Source: Artemia franciscana (lineage: Eukaryota; Arthropoda; Branchiopoda; Anostraca; Artemiidae). Taken from it: a stretch of 64,000 nucleotides of DNA. The notes below the pieces were generated by a model. The model saw nothing but the letters and a program-made list of their open reading frames with translations, was not told the DNA's origin and did no database searches. Every line of letters begins with the position of its first letter. Positions within the stretch are counted from its first letter, which is position 1. The translations under genes were made by a program, and so were the position numbers. This document shows, in pieces, positions 37,182 through 50,635 of the stretch. The stretch is from NCBI RefSeq assembly GCF_032884065.1, contig NC_088872.1, forward strand, positions 34,630,917 through 34,694,916. The letters run 5' to 3'.

Positions 37182-39590
37182 TTTTTCAGTGTTGACTCTC
37201 TTGCATCAAAATGAAAGCGACTTACGATCGATAAAGAGAATTTTTTTCTCTATTTCTAGAAAGGAGTTTTTGAGTTACATAACAATTCAAAATCAAATGA
37301 TTCTTTTTGAACAAAATCTTATAAGTTGTCGATTTATTTGTTGTTCTTGTGAAAAATCATTTGGATACAGTCTTAGATAAACATTGAATTTCTGATGTGG
37401 TGTTCAAAAGCAAATCCAAAATACCTTTTTGTTTTGTCTCGATTAATATGCCAATAAATTGAGTAAATGCCTTTTGACTACCACTCATAAGCATCATACA
37501 ATAATTTAAAGCCAGCGATTCATCTTCTATGTTATCATCAAACTTTCTTTCAGAAAATATATTCTTTTGAACTGATAAATTTTAAAAACGATCATTCCGA
37601 TGCAGACTATTTATTACCATCATTTATTACCATATATTATCATTTATTACCATCCCGTTACTAGGGAAGGTCCATAACCATGTGCGGTTGCTAGGTAAAC
37701 CGGTTATGCAAATTATTTGCCTGTTGGAATTATGTAAATATGGTTAACGATATATGTTTTGCGGCCAGAAGCCGTACGGCAGATTGCTACGTTTCCGTAC
37801 CAATTCGGTAATAACAAATTTTCTTGTTTTTTCAACAGTTGAAGCGTATACCTACTTCTTCCTCCAAAACCAGTTAAAAACTTATTCTTTCTAATTTTTC
37901 CTCCAAAACCAGTTATAACCGCGACGATACCTTTTTCTTAGAAATAAACTAAATACTAATTCAGGGTACTTTCCATTCATACCGGGAAATGTATTCTCCT
38001 ACTTATCAAATCTATCATAGTGACAATTGGAGCAAAAGAATCCTCTAGTGTCAGAGTCGTAAATCTCTTCAAGACAGGAATTACAGTATTTAATTTGTGC
38101 TGCATATCCTCTAGTCAATTTAAATGGATCGCATAATCTCTACTTTTCATCATATTCATCAACAATTGTTCAGTTCTCACATGATGACCAGCTGACCAGT
38201 GTATGCATGCAAAGAGGACATATATAAAACATTTTTTCAGTGTTGACTCTCTTACATCAAAATGAAACTAACTTGAGATCGAGAAAGAGAGTTTTCTTCT
38301 ATTTCTAGAGAGCAGTATTCGAGTTACAAAACAATTCAAAATCAAATGATTCTTTTTGAACAAAGTCTTCTAAGTTGTCGGTTTATTTTTTGTTCTTATG
38401 AAAAATCATTTGGATAGAGTCTTAGATGAACATTGAGTTTCTGATGTATTGTTCAAAAGCAAATCCAAAATACCTTTTTGTTTTGTCTCGATTAAAATGC
38501 CAATATATTGAGTAAATGCGTTTGGACTACGACTCATAACTCATAAGCATCATACAATAATATAAAGCCAGCGATTCATATTCCATATTATCATCAAGCA
38601 TTCTTTCAGAAAATATATTGTTTTGTACTAATAAATTTTAAAAACGATCATTCCGATGCAGACCTTTTTCCTCAATCACAATAATCTGCTCGTTTTATGT
38701 TTCAAAAATGCATCATGTTTTTAATCCTAACACTCTGACAGCTGACTACAGGCCAACTAAGCTTCTCTCTACTTCGAGAATATCCCTAGAGAGAGGAACG
38801 GTAACCTCGTAAAAACATCTAACAAGAAACACCTATTGACTTAGAAACATTTTTATTTTATAATTAAAATGATATATTACTCATTTCACATACAGATCCA
38901 AATTATTACCATCAAAATATTTCGATGTTTCATTTAAAGCAGTTTAAAGTCTGTGCATGTGCATTATATTAAGTATAATGGCAAAACAAAACTGCTCTCC
39001 ATTTTAAATTTTCTCAAAAAGGTCACATATTTTGCATAGATCTCATCCCATGCAAAGCATAGTCGAGATACTCTTGTAAGGTTTCCTGTTTCGTTTAGTA
39101 TGCATGCTATTTATCATTGCTACTGCCAGCTCTACTATCTATTTCCAGTAGTGTAAACAATTTCAGTCATATTTTGCTAGTATATCTTGTCAAATGAAAC
39201 TTTGATGAAAGAGATATATTCAAGCTCTTCTCTCTCTGAATTCTACTTTCTTACTAGTATAAAATACACAGAAAATCGAGCAATATATTTGATCTGGTTG
39301 CTAAGGTTTTTTGGTAGAGTTTTATGGCTATATACAAATGAGATTTTCATGGAAGTATATAAAAGAGATGTACCCTCTGTAGTAAAGACAATCTGGTTGC
39401 TAGGGAAGGTCCATGACCAGGTGTGGTTGCTAGTTAGACCGGTTATGCAGATTATGTGCCTGCCGCAATTATGTAAATATTGTTAACGATATATGTTCTA
39501 AGGCCAAAGGCGTACGCCAGATTGGTACGTTACCGTACCAATTCGGTAAAAACCAAATTTTCTTGTTTTTTCAACAGTTGAAGCGTATAC

Positions 39591-39932
39591 CTAATTCTTC
39601 CTCCAAAAACAGTTAAAACCACGACGATACCTTTTTTCTAGAAATAAACTAAATACTAATTCATCATACTTTCCATTCATACCGGGATATGTATATTCCC
39701 ACTTATCAATTCTATCATAGTGACAAATGGAGCATAAGTTTCCTCTAGTGTCAGAGTCGTAAAACTCTTCAAGACAGGAATTACAGTATTTAATTTGTTC
39801 TGCAAATCCTTTAGTCAATTTAAATGGATTGCATAATCTACACTTTTCATCATACTCATCAACAATTGTCCAATTCCCACATGATAACCAGCTGCCCAGT
39901 TTATGCATGCCGAGAGGACATATATAGAAAAT
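39591..39932 (-). pseudogene. Cys-rich exon, array B, longest open copy
   Basis: Open from MHKLGSWLSCGN to GFNCFWRKN and stop (105 codons), with CRLC, CNSC and CSIC pairs. The normal ATG (MFYI) is mutated to ATT and the second Cys of CPLC is Gly. It gives the best view of the full exon: a Cys-rich module of about 75 residues, then a basic tail. Confidence 0.55.
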
Positions 39933-40106
39933 TTTTTCAGTGTTGACTCTCTTACATCAAAATGAAAGTGACTTACGATCGATAAAGAGAGTTTTTTCTC
40001 TATTTCTAGAGAGGAGTTTTCGAGTTACATAACAATTCAAAATCAAATGATTCTTTTTGAACAAAATCTTCTAAGTTTTCGATTTATTTGTTGTTCTTAT
40101 GAAAAA

Positions 40107-40321
40107 TCATTTGGATACAGTCTTAGATAAACATTGAATTTCTGATGTAGTGTTCAAAAGCAAATCCAAAATATCTTTTTGTTTTGTCTCGATTAATATG
40201 CCAATAAATTGAGTAAATGCCTTTGGACGACGACTCATAAGCATCATACAATAAGTTAAAGCCAGCGATTCATCTTCCATATTATCATCAAGCATTCTTT
40301 TAGAAAATATATTCTTTTGTA
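40107..40321 (-). pseudogene. CARD-like exon, array B
   Basis: Acceptor TTTATCAG, then QKNIFSKRMLDDNMEDESLA and MSRRPKAFTQFIGILIETKQ followed by DILDLLLN. The stop is at 40107. The match to the last three helices of a CARD is good, with R-P-x-AF-x-x-F and L-x-x-LL positions kept. Confidence 0.5.
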
Positions 40322-41141
40322 CTGATAAATTTTAAAAACGATCATTCCGATGCAGACTATTTATTACCATCATTTATTATCATTTATTACCATCCCGTTA
40401 CTAGGGAAGGTCCATGACCAGGTGTGGTTGCTAGGTAAACCGGTTATGCAAATTATGTGCCTATTGGAATTATTCAAATATGATTAACGATATATGTTTT
40501 ACGGCATGAGCCGTACGGCAGATTGGTACGTTACCGTTACCAATTCGGTAAAAACAAATTTTCTTGTTTTTTCAACAGTTGAAGCGTATATCTATTTCTT
40601 CCTCCAAAACCAGTTAATAACTAATTCTTCCTAATTTTTCCTAAAAAACCAGTTAAAACCACGACGATACCTTTCTCTTAGAAATAAACTAAATACTAAT
40701 TCAGGGTACTTTCCATACATACTGGGATATGTATTCTCCTACTTATCAAATCTATTATAGTGACAATTGGAGCAAAAGAATCCTCCAGTGTCAGAGTCAT
40801 AAATCTCTTCAAGACAGGAATTACAGTATTTAATTTGTGCTGCATATCCTCTAGTCAATTTAAATGGATTGCATAATCTATACTTTTCATCATACTCATC
40901 AACAATTGTTCAATTCTCACATGATGACCAGCTGCCCAGTGTATGCATGTAAAGAGGACATATATAGAACATTTTTCAGTGTTGACTCTCTTACATCAAA
41001 ATGAAACTGACTTAAGATCGAGAAAGAGAGTTTTTTTCTATTTCTAGAGAGGAGTATTCGAGTTACATAACAATTCAAAATCAAATAATTCTTTTTGAAC
41101 AGTCTTCTAAGTTGTCGATTTATTTTTGTTGCTATGAAAAA

Positions 41142-41356
41142 TCATTTTGATACAGTCTTAGATGAACATTGAATTTCTGATGTATTGTTCAAAAGCAAAT
41201 CCAAAATACCTTTTTGTTTTGTCTCGATTAATATGCCAGTAAATTTAGTAAATGCGTTTGGACTACGACTCATAAGCATCATACAATAATTTAAAGCCAA
41301 CGATTCATCTTCCATATTACCATCATGCATTCTTTCAGAAAATATATTCTTTTGTA
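41142..41356 (-). pseudogene. CARD-like exon, array B
   Basis: QKNIFSERMHDGNMEDESLA, then SRSPNAFTKFTGILIETKQK and GILDLLLNN. Closest to the consensus apart from the HDG change. About 170 bases downstream on the minus strand lies a Cys-rich exon (40972-40717). Confidence 0.5.
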
Positions 41357-44300
41357 CTGATAAATTTTAAAAACGATCATTCCGATGCAGACTTTTTATT
41401 ACCGTCATTTATTACCATTTATTATCAGTTATTACCATCTGGTTACTAGGAAAGTAAAAATATATTGTGCTAGTATGTCTTGTCAAATGGAACTTTGATG
41501 AAAAAGATATATTCAAGCTCTTTTCTCTCTAAATTCTACTTTCTTACTAGTATAAAACACACTGAAAATCTAGCATTATATCGGATCTGGTTGCTACGGT
41601 TGTTTAGTATAGTTTTATGGCTATATACAAATGAGATTATCATGGAAGTACGTAAAAGAGATGTACCCTCTGTAGTAACCCAATCTGGTTACTAGGGCAG
41701 GTCCAAGACAAGGTGTGGTTGCTAGGTAAACCTGTTATGCAAATTGTATGCGTGTTTGAATTAAGTAAATATGCTTAACGATGCATGTTTCACGTCCAGA
41801 GTTGTACGGCAGATTGGTACGATATCGTATCAATTTGGTAAAAACTAAATTTTCTAGTTTTTTCAACAGTTTAAACTTATACCTAATTCTTCCTCCAAAA
41901 ACAGTTAAAACCACGAAGATAACCTTTTCTTAGACAGATCCAAATTACTACCATCAATATATTCCGATGTTTCATTTAAAGCAGTTTGAAGTCTGTGCAT
42001 GTACATTATTTTCAATTTTGCTGCAAAACAAAACTGCTCTCTATTTTAAATTTTCTCAAAGTATTATAAATCTTTCTTACTAGTATAAAATACACTGAAA
42101 ATCAAGCATTATAACGGATCTGGTTGCTATAGTTGGTTGGTAGAGTTTTATGGCTATTTACAAATGAGATTGTCATGGAAGTACGCAAAAGAGATGTACC
42201 CTCTGTAGTATAGACAATCTGGTTACTAGGGAAGGTCCATGACCAGGTGTGGTTGCTAGGTAAACCGGTTATGCAAATTATGTGACTGTTGGAATTATGT
42301 AAATATGGTTAACGATATATGTTTTACGGCCAGAGGCGTACGGCAGATTGGTACGTTACCGTACCAATTCAGTAAAAACGAAATTTTCTTGTTTTTTCAA
42401 CAGTTGAAGTGTATAGCTAATTCTTTCCAAAAACAGTTAAAACCAAGACGATACCTTTTTCTTAGAAATAAACTAAATACTAATTCATGGTACTTTCCAT
42501 GCATACCGGGATATGTATTCTCCCACTTATCAAATCTATCATAGTGACAATTGGAGCATGAGAATCCTCTAGTGTCAGAGTCATAAATCTCTTAAAGACA
42601 GGAATTAAAGTATTTAATTTGTACTGCATATCCTCTAGTCAATTTAAATGGATTGCATAATCTACACTTTTCATCATACTCATCAGCAATTGTCCAATTC
42701 TCATATTATGACCAGTTACCCAGTGTATACATGCAGAGAGGACATATCTAGAACATATTTTGAGTGTTGAATCTCTTACATCAAAATGAAACTGACTTAC
42801 GATCGATAAAAAGTTTTTTTCTATTTCTAGAGAGGAGTAATCGAGTTAAATAACAGTTCAAAATCAAATGATTATTTTTGAACAAAATCTTCTAAGTTGT
42901 CGATTTATTTGTTGTTCTTATGAAAAATCATTTGGATACAGTCTTAGATGAACATTGAATTTCTGATGTAGTCTTCAAAAGCAAATCCAAAATACTTTTT
43001 GTTTTGTCTCGATTAATATGCCAATAAATTGAGTAAATACGTTTGGACTACGACTCATAAGTATCATACAATAATATAAAGCCAGCGACTCATCTTCGAT
43101 ATTATCATCAAGCTTTCTTTCAGAAAATATATTCTTTTATACTGATAAATTTTAAAAACGATCATTTCGATGTTGACTTTGTTTCTCAATCACAATAATC
43201 TGCTCGATTTATGTTTCAAAAATGCATCCATTTTTTAAAATCCTTACACTCTCACAGCTGACTACTGGCAAACTAAGCTTCTCTCTACTTCGGGAATATC
43301 CCAGGAGAGAGGAACGGTAATCTAGTAAACATATCTAACAAGAAACACCTATTGATTTAGAAACATTTTTATTTTATAATTAAAATGATATATTACTCAT
43401 TTTCACATACAGATCCAAATTATTACCATCAATATATTTCGATGTTTCATTTAAAGCAGTTTGAAGTCTGTGCAGGTGCATTCAATTAAGTTTTTCTGCA
43501 AAACAAAACCGCTGTTCATTTTAAATTTTCTCAAAGATGTCACATATTTTGCATAGATCTCATCCCTTGCAAGGCATAGTCGAGATACTCTTCTAACTTT
43601 TACTGCTTCGTTTAATATTCTTGTTATTTATCATTGCTACTGCCAGCTCTACTATCTATTTCCAGTAGTGTAAACAAACCAGTCATATTTTGCTAGTATG
43701 TCTTGTCAAATGAAACTTTGATGAAAAAGTTATATTCAAACTCTTTACTTTCTGAACTCTACTTTCTTACTAGTATAAAATACACTGGAAATCCAGCATT
43801 ATATCGGATTTGTTTGCTAAGGTTGTTTGGTAGAGTTTTATGACTATATACAAATGAGATTGTCATGGAAGTACGCAAAAGAGATGTACCCTCTGTAAAA
43901 TAGACAATCTGGTTACTAGGGAAGGTCCATGACCAGATGTGGTTGCTAGGTAAACCAGTTATGAAAATTAAATGCCTGTTGGAATTATGTAAATATGGAT
44001 AACGATATATGTTTTACGGTCAGAGGCGTACGGCAGATTGGTACCTTACCGTACCAATGCGATAAAAACCAAATTTTCTTGTTTTTCAACACTTGAAGTG
44101 TATACCTAATTCTTCCTCCAAAAACAGTTAAAACCATGACGAATCCTTTTTCTTAGAAACAAACTAATATTAATTCAGGGAAGTTTCCATTCATACCAGG
44201 ATCTGTATTCTCCCACTTATCAAATCTACCATAGTGAAAATCTGTACACAAAAGAGATGTACCCTCTGTAGTATAGACAATATGGTTACTAGGGAAGATC

Positions 44301-44833
44301 CTTGACCAGGTGTTTTTGCTAGGTAAACCGGTTATGCAAATTATTTGCCTGTTGGAATTATGCAAATATGGTTAACGATAAATGTTTCACGGCCAGAGGC
44401 GTAGAGTCTGTTATATAGATAATCTTAGAGCCCCCATGCTGTAAGATAAGGACGTAATATAGAACACTACTCACACTAATACCACTAATATTCAACCCTT
44501 ACAAATCCTCACTGAACATGAAGGTAAGGTAATTTTAGGCTATTTCTCAAAAATTTGCCTCAAGGCAATACCACCTAAAGTCGGAACCAAAATCATGCAA
44601 TTCTGGAATTGCTAATTTTCTTTGCGAAAAATAACCGCCAGCGTTACCGTTGTTAGTTTCTATGTTCCAAAGTTACTATGCAGTATTAATTTTCGGTTTA
44701 TCTTGCCTAAGAAATAAATAGAATATTAAAGCAAGAACATTAGTATTGGTGTTCTTTTTTGGGCTTCCAAGAAATTATACCATATATTTTTCGCTATGAA
44801 ATGAGGAGGTATTATTAAATCTCCTTCGATGTT

Positions 44834-45070
44834 ATTGATTTTCAAGATATGAAAAGAGGGTTAACAGCTAATAGATGGGGTTCTTCCTTTGACGATCCTA
44901 GTTACAGGCTGAGAAGAGAAGCTCCTGCCGAAGAAGATCTGAAAGGAGCAGAAACTCATCACTATAGTTATTATCCTTATCAATATTATAGTCATTATTA
45001 CCCTACATACAGTTATGCATATTCATCATATGGATACATACCGTACAGCTATGGTCACAGACGGTATTGA
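44834..45070 (+). pseudogene. Secreted Tyr-rich peptide, copy 3, inverted exon 2 fragment
   Basis: Opposite strand to the other copies. It enters exon 2 at IDFQDM (the signal peptide and first 20 or so residues are lost at the duplication breakpoint). It keeps FDDPSYRLRREA, loses the SEMD segment, and continues EEDLKGAETHHYSYYPYQYY, ending with GYIPYSYGHRRY. TGA stands where copies 1, 2 and 4 have Trp. The homologous 3' UTR extends to about 45330, but its AATAAA is mutated. Its retained PYSYG.RRY block shows that copies 1 and 2 carry a deletion. Without a start or signal peptide it is unlikely to be expressed. Confidence 0.75.
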
Positions 45071-45330
45071 GGCTAGAGAGAAGAAAGTTTTAAGTTACAA
45101 AAGTTTTTTATGTAATTTATTTTTAAATTAAAGGTTTTTTCATCCATTTAGTATTATTTTAGCTGTTTATTCTATTCTTGATTAGGCTATTAGTATTAGA
45201 GCTGTATTTCTTTTTGTACATCAAATTTATAGAAAGAAGGTATTGTTTTCAAATTAGTGTAAAAAGGAAAATCAAACAAATGCATCTGCTGCCCATTACA
45301 ACCCTCCCTGGTAAGTCCTGTAAAGAAATT

Positions 45331-46118
45331 CTTGGTAGATATATCTACCAAGCTTTTGATAAATATATTAAGCTGCTCAATTTATCCTTAGAATTTACAT
45401 GCATTTGGTCCCACCACAAGCCATAAGCAACACTAAATGCCAAACAAAGGCATTCAGAGACCATGTTCTATCGTTACCTTATTAAAATATCCTTTCCATT
45501 CACCGTACTAATTAAACATTATTTCCAAAAAGAGGCAAGTAAAACTTATAAAAAACAAAAATTGTTACGAAAGATTTATCAAACCCAAAAGAAACAGAAA
45601 ATAAAATGAATAGTCACATTAAAGATAAATATAGCTGAAACTATTGCAGATAAGCAGATGAGTTATAGCCAATTTTTTCAAAATGTCATAAGAAATTTCC
45701 AGTTAGAGAATGTGTACTTATTAGTGACAATAACTAGTAGGATATTAATGTCCAATACGGCTTCGTTTTTCAGTCGCAGTTGAAAGGTTTAGTAGTGAGG
45801 AATTGTGTCTACCGTAAAATTTATAGATTGGAACTAATAAAAGGCTTTCTTTTACGGGTGAGGGGAGGGAATATTATGAGACAAGCTCTGATTTGTTGAT
45901 TTGGGACTTCAAAAAGATCAAATATTCGGAATTTTAGGGCTGTCGAGCAGGTTCCACTCCTCCTGTCTTCGTTCATAAATAATCCCAACCCTGTTTATAT
46001 TGCAAAAGAAAAGATTCTAGTGTGTTTTATGCCATTTTCTGAGCCAAACACTATTCCAACCAAATTCTAGTTAATTTACATTCAAGAATTGGCGTAATCT
46101 TAGAAATTGGTCTAATAA
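45331..46118. other. Unassigned stretch
   Basis: AT-rich DNA without a convincing frame or repeat. Confidence 0.5.
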
Positions 46119-46543
46119 AAAGGAAACATGTTAAGAAAGAATTGTTACTTCACAATAAGCAAAAAATTGTTGTTTTAAATTTGAATACTTTACCACTATA
46201 TTTAACCCTCTTCTCCCATAAATTGCAAATATATAGCCAAAATGCTATATATTTATGAAAAAGGGAACATGTTAAGAAAAAATTGTTACTTCACAATAGG
46301 CGAAAAATTGTTGTTTTAAATTTGAATACTTTACCTCTATATTTAACCCTCTTCTCCCATAAATTGCACATGTATAGCCAAAATGCTATATATTTATGAA
46401 AAAGGAAATATGTTAAGAAAGAAATGTTACTTCACAATAAGCGAAAAATTGTTGTTTTAAATTTGAATACGTTACCATTATATTTAAAGCTCCTCTACCA
46501 TAAATTGCAAATATATAGCCAAAATTCTAGGCTATATTCCCCA
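46119..46543. repeat. Tandem repeat, 141 bp unit, three copies
   Basis: The text 'catgttaagaaagaattgttacttcacaata' recurs with an exact 141 base spacing (reference base 46127, 46268, 46409). Each unit ends with 'gctatatatttatgaaaaag'. Copies differ by a few substitutions. Confidence 0.9.
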
Positions 46544-47739
46544 TGTGTTTTTCCGTTTCTTGATTTCGTCAGTGTTGATTCAATTTAGGCTACGGCTAAC
46601 CATATTGAAAAAACAATGACGCATTGCAAAATCCAGGTAAAATATTCAGTTTTGGCTACATATTTGCACTTTAAGGGTCAATATAAATTGGGTAAGTGGG
46701 TAAAACAAAGTGGAGCAACACTCAAAATGTGTTAACTATATCCATATTATGAATTAAGAATTGCTTTTGAACATGTTCTTATACCCAAAAATGTCTTTTA
46801 ATTTCAAAGTCGCAACACTTCAATTCAATTAATTTCAAAGTCGCTTCAAGTTTAACCACGCAAATCCCATTAATGCCTAAAAGATGTGTTAACTCACAAA
46901 GCATGGAGGTGGGCACAATAGGATCTTTGAATTTCGAGGAAGGAGGGTAAATTTGGCCAGTTAATTTTTTTCTGAATGTACAAAAAGGATTGATCAATAA
47001 AAATATCTCTCAGAATCGTCGCTTATGACATTATATTATATCCAATCATTTTTTTAAGGAGGGGGGAGTAAACGATTAAACTGGAGGGGACTAAAAAAGT
47101 TGATAAAAGGCTAATGCTGGTAAAAACATTTTCTGGAAATAGTGTAGCAATAATTTTACTGTCCCCTCATTATTTCTATAACGCATTCCCTAGCTAATAA
47201 TGTCTTATTTTAAAGTAACTTCTTATAACTTTTATCATATATCCTTTTCAGCATAATATTTTTCTATTATTTGTGTATCTATACAATCATTTTATTTCTT
47301 TGTAACTGTCTAATATATGACTAAACAAAAACCAAAATACTGTCAACAACCTGTAATGCATCGTCTTTTTGTTTTCTTAGCTTCACAAAAGAAGAAATGT
47401 TGTATGAAAATAATAGTATATTATACGTTACGTCCTGCTCTACTAATGCTGGTCAACAAACTCGTTTCTTCTGTAAAAACTACTCTTTTTTGACAAGGAA
47501 ACATATTGATAATGAGAAAGTTGTTTTCTTGAACGCTAAATTTTTAAAAGGGACTATTTTCAACAAAAAACATTGGAAAAGTAGCCTACTTCTTTCACAA
47601 ATAGGGCTAAAAAAATTACTGCTTTAATCAAAATGTCCTAAAATAGTACTTTGGTACTACCCGTGGCACTACCTGCTTGAGAGGTGAGGGAGCACCAATT
47701 TTATGTATAGTGTTGGATATTATAGGCAGTGCAATAGCG
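46544..47739. other. Unassigned stretch
   Basis: Only short frames are present. One at 47397-47627 follows a TTTTCTTAG acceptor-like site but is not recognised. Confidence 0.45.
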
Positions 47740-49330
47740 CTACCTAAGTAAAGACCGATTTTGGCACAATGTATAATTTTTTTTTTTCTGACCAAGGCAC
47801 TTTATATAGAAGGAATTGCAGTAGAAACTTTGAAATGAGCTTATTTGACTGGAAATAAAAAATTCTAGTGTCTTTTTTGGGAGTCAAAAGTAATTGGAGG
47901 GCAAGCAGCCCACCATGCCAATCGTTTCTCCAGACACATAACATTAAAATTTTGAGATGGTCATTTGGTTTAACACATTTGAAAGGTCCAGTAATCCCGT
48001 CTTTGGGGATCTTGACCCCCCTGTCAAACAGCTCACAGGGCAAGAGCTATAGGTTATACTAGCAGCTCATTGTTTGTATATAAGGTTCTTATGGAAGAGG
48101 TTGTCGTAAAAATTTCGAAGGGGTCTCAATGGATTTTCTGAATTTTCGAACGACGTTTTAAGAGTTAAAAGTGATGAGAGGAAATTATCCCCCCCCCCGA
48201 CGCTCTCTCTTCCCCAAATGTGATAGTTCAAAATTTTGAGGTAGCCGTTGTTGTTCAGAATAATCCAAAGATAATAAAGCAATGTCTCCAGGATTGACAC
48301 AGTCCAACAGACCCTGGGGGCAAGGGTTGTATTATGTGTCCCAGGATATATCTTATTATAGAAGGTGTTGTCGTATAGACTTTAGTTGAGGTTAATTTGA
48401 TAGGAAGTTGAAAGCTCTATTTCCCTTTTTAAGACTCAAAAGTGAACTGACGGCAACTCGTCCCTACATCCTCTCTTTGACAAAATTATTCTGATCGAAA
48501 TTTTAGGTAGTCATTTTGTTTGAAATAGGTCTAAGTAAAGACCGATTTGGGGACAATGTATTATTATTTTGTTTTTTGACCAAGGCACTTTATATAGAAG
48601 GAATTGCAGTAGAAACTTTGAAAGGAGCTTATTTGACTGAAAATAAAAATTTCTAAATTCTTTTTTGAGAGTCAAAAGTAATTGGAAGGCAACCAGCCCC
48701 CCATGCCAATCGTTTCTCCAAACACATCACATTACAATTTTGAGATAGTCATTTGGTTTAGCACATTTGAAAGGTCCAGTAATCCTGTCTTTGGGGATTT
48801 TGACCCCCCCCCTTCAAACACATCACAAGGCAAGAGCTATAAGTTATAATAGCAGCTCATTGTTAATATATAAGGTTTTTAGTGAAGGTGTTTTCATTCA
48901 AATTTCGGAGGGGTCTCATTTGATTGGAAATCTAAATTTCGAATGAGTTTTAAAGAGTTAAAAGTGATCATCGGTAATTAGCCCCCCTCCCAATGCCCTC
49001 TTTTATCCAAATGTGCTAGGTCAAAATTTTGAGGCAGCCGTTGTTGTTCAGAATAATCCAAAGATTATTAAACAATGTCTCCAGGATTGACACAGTCCAA
49101 CAGACCCTGGGGGCAAGGGATGTAAAATATGCCCCGGGGGTATATAAGCTAATTATAGAAGGTTTTTCAGTATAGACTTTGGCGGAGGTTCATTTGATAG
49201 GAAGTTGAAAGCTCAATTTCTCTTTTTAAGACCCAAAAGTAGACTGAAAAAAAGGTATCCCCACATCGCCTTTTCGAAAAAATTATTCTGATCGAAATTG
49301 GAGGTAGTCATTTTGTTCGAAACAGACCAA
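47740..49330. repeat. Two tandem units of about 790 bp
   Basis: 'cctaagtaaagaccgattt' at about 47740 and 'tctaagtaaagaccgattt' at about 48531 start two units that align throughout: 'ggaattgcagtagaaactttga', 'caaaattttgaggtagccgttgttgttcag', 'cagtccaacagaccctgggggcaagg'. Each unit contains weaker internal repeats of 'aaaattttgagatagtcattttg'. A third partial unit continues to about 49640. A text resemblance to the body of the foldback element suggests a distant common origin. Confidence 0.8.
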
Positions 49331-49734
49331 CAATTTTATCTGACAATAGCTTCAGGATTTAGACAATCCCCCCCCGTGCCTAGGGACATGAGTTGGAAGT
49401 TATTCCCATAACTTTTCAAAAGAGTTTCTAAGCAGTATCATAGGCAGCGCAGCGCTTTTATAGATTGCAATACCACATACTCTTTTAAAGGAGCTAATCC
49501 GATTAGAAATTAAAAGTTCTAGTAACCTTTTTAAGAGTCAAAACTAATTTGAGGGTAAGCAGTCCTCTTTCCAAGCCCACCAATTTTCCGAACACATCCA
49601 ACCAAAATTTTGTGATGTCCATTTTGTTCAGCATAGTTGAACAGTCTAGTAGCTATATCTCTAGGGGTATTGGGCACGTCAACCCGCAGTTCCAAATGAT
49701 CATAAACTCTAGTGTTAATGCACTTTTCTAGCAC

Positions 49735-49826
49735 ACAATAAATAACAGGTATTTGGAACTAATAGATTTTGGAACTAATTTATAACACAATAAATAACAA
49801 ATATTTGGAACTAATAGATTTATAAT
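49735..49826. repeat. Short direct duplication
   Basis: 'aataaataacaggtatttggaactaatagattt' is followed by a near copy 'aataaataacaaatatttggaactaatagattt'. Confidence 0.75.
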
Positions 49827-50296
49827 GCCCTGCTACCCAAATGTCACAACTCCGATGCAGCTGCTCCGTAAATGCGGCTACGCCCCCAAAATCTACATTA
49901 GAACCTTCCAGGAATTAAGACAGCTAATGCTCTGGGAATCATGATCATAATCATCCATTGTCATTAAATTCAAAAATAACCTCGGTACATGGTTTGAATA
50001 AAAATAACAGATAGACACAAAAAAGAAAAACAAATTGAAAAACAAAAATAATCCACTTGAAAACACTAATAAGGAAAAGAACAGACGATGAAAATATTGC
50101 CTGTAACCCATTCATGTATAAAGCTCAAACTCCTAACGCAACGGCTAACAACTTAATAATAAACAAAAACCCCAACATCATAGCTTCAATCGAAAACTAA
50201 TTTAACAAATCTTCAATAGGACTTAATCAACCAAAATACACAAATTACGGTATCAACAGACCCTTTGCATTGTACCAAATTACTTTATCTACAGTG

Positions 50297-50635
50297 TTAT
50301 TTTTTTTTACAAATAACTGGGGGTAAGGTGGGGGGGACCCAGCATTCAACTCCTTTATCCACTAGGCATTTACGGATACCCAGGAGTTCCCTGCGCACAA
50401 TACGCAAACGAGGCGTAACATCATCACCAATAAAAACATTCTTATAAATGTTAAACTGTTTTCCCTTAAATTTTTTCAGATTTTTCAAAAGAGAAAATCG
50501 AACGTGTGTATTGTCCACTTTAATTTTAACAAACTTTTTAGAGCACTGAACAACACTAAAAGACGGCAAATTTCCTCTATCCAATGACAATCCATGCACC
50601 AACACATCCGAAATCAGAGACTCGATAGGTACTTC
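50297..50635 (-). pseudogene. Possible retrotransposon ORF1 fragment
   Basis: Open from an acceptor-like TTATTTTAG at 50644, reading GLNEVPIESLISDVLVHGLS, then KKFVKIKVDNTHVRFSLLKN, KNVFIGDDVTPR and a Pro-rich end. The 'vRFsllknlkk...iYKNVFIGDDVTP' pattern resembles the RRM/C-terminal region of LINE ORF1 proteins, which bind RNA. It may instead be an exon of an unknown gene. Upstream DNA (50640-50936) is a foldback element. Confidence 0.3.

Larger units (their letters stand above)
32146..44560. repeat. Tandem array B of CARD/zinc-exon units
   Basis: Interrupted by the LINE at 32221-35347. The landmark 'ctagggaaggtcca' or a variant is at 36125, 36654, 37662, 39400, 40403, 41692, 42229, 43917 and 44291. 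Spacings of about 530, 1008, 1738, 1003, 1289, 537, 1688 and 374 suggest a higher-order period of roughly 4.5 kb (38.67 to 43.18 kb). CARD-like exons on the minus strand are at about 35619-35815, 37357-37571, 38406-38627, 40107-40321, 41142-41356 and 42928-43141. Cys-rich exons are at 36840-37181, 37979-38232, 39591-39932, 40717-40972 and 42430-42756, with fragments at 32146-32220 plus 35348-35445 and at 44190-44240. Array A has fewer units. Confidence 0.85.

Noticed and set aside
41480-41695. Plus-strand frames MSN(G/E)TLMK(K/E)IYSSS in array units
   Set aside because: Opposite-strand shadow of the array repeat; reading frame not kept between units.
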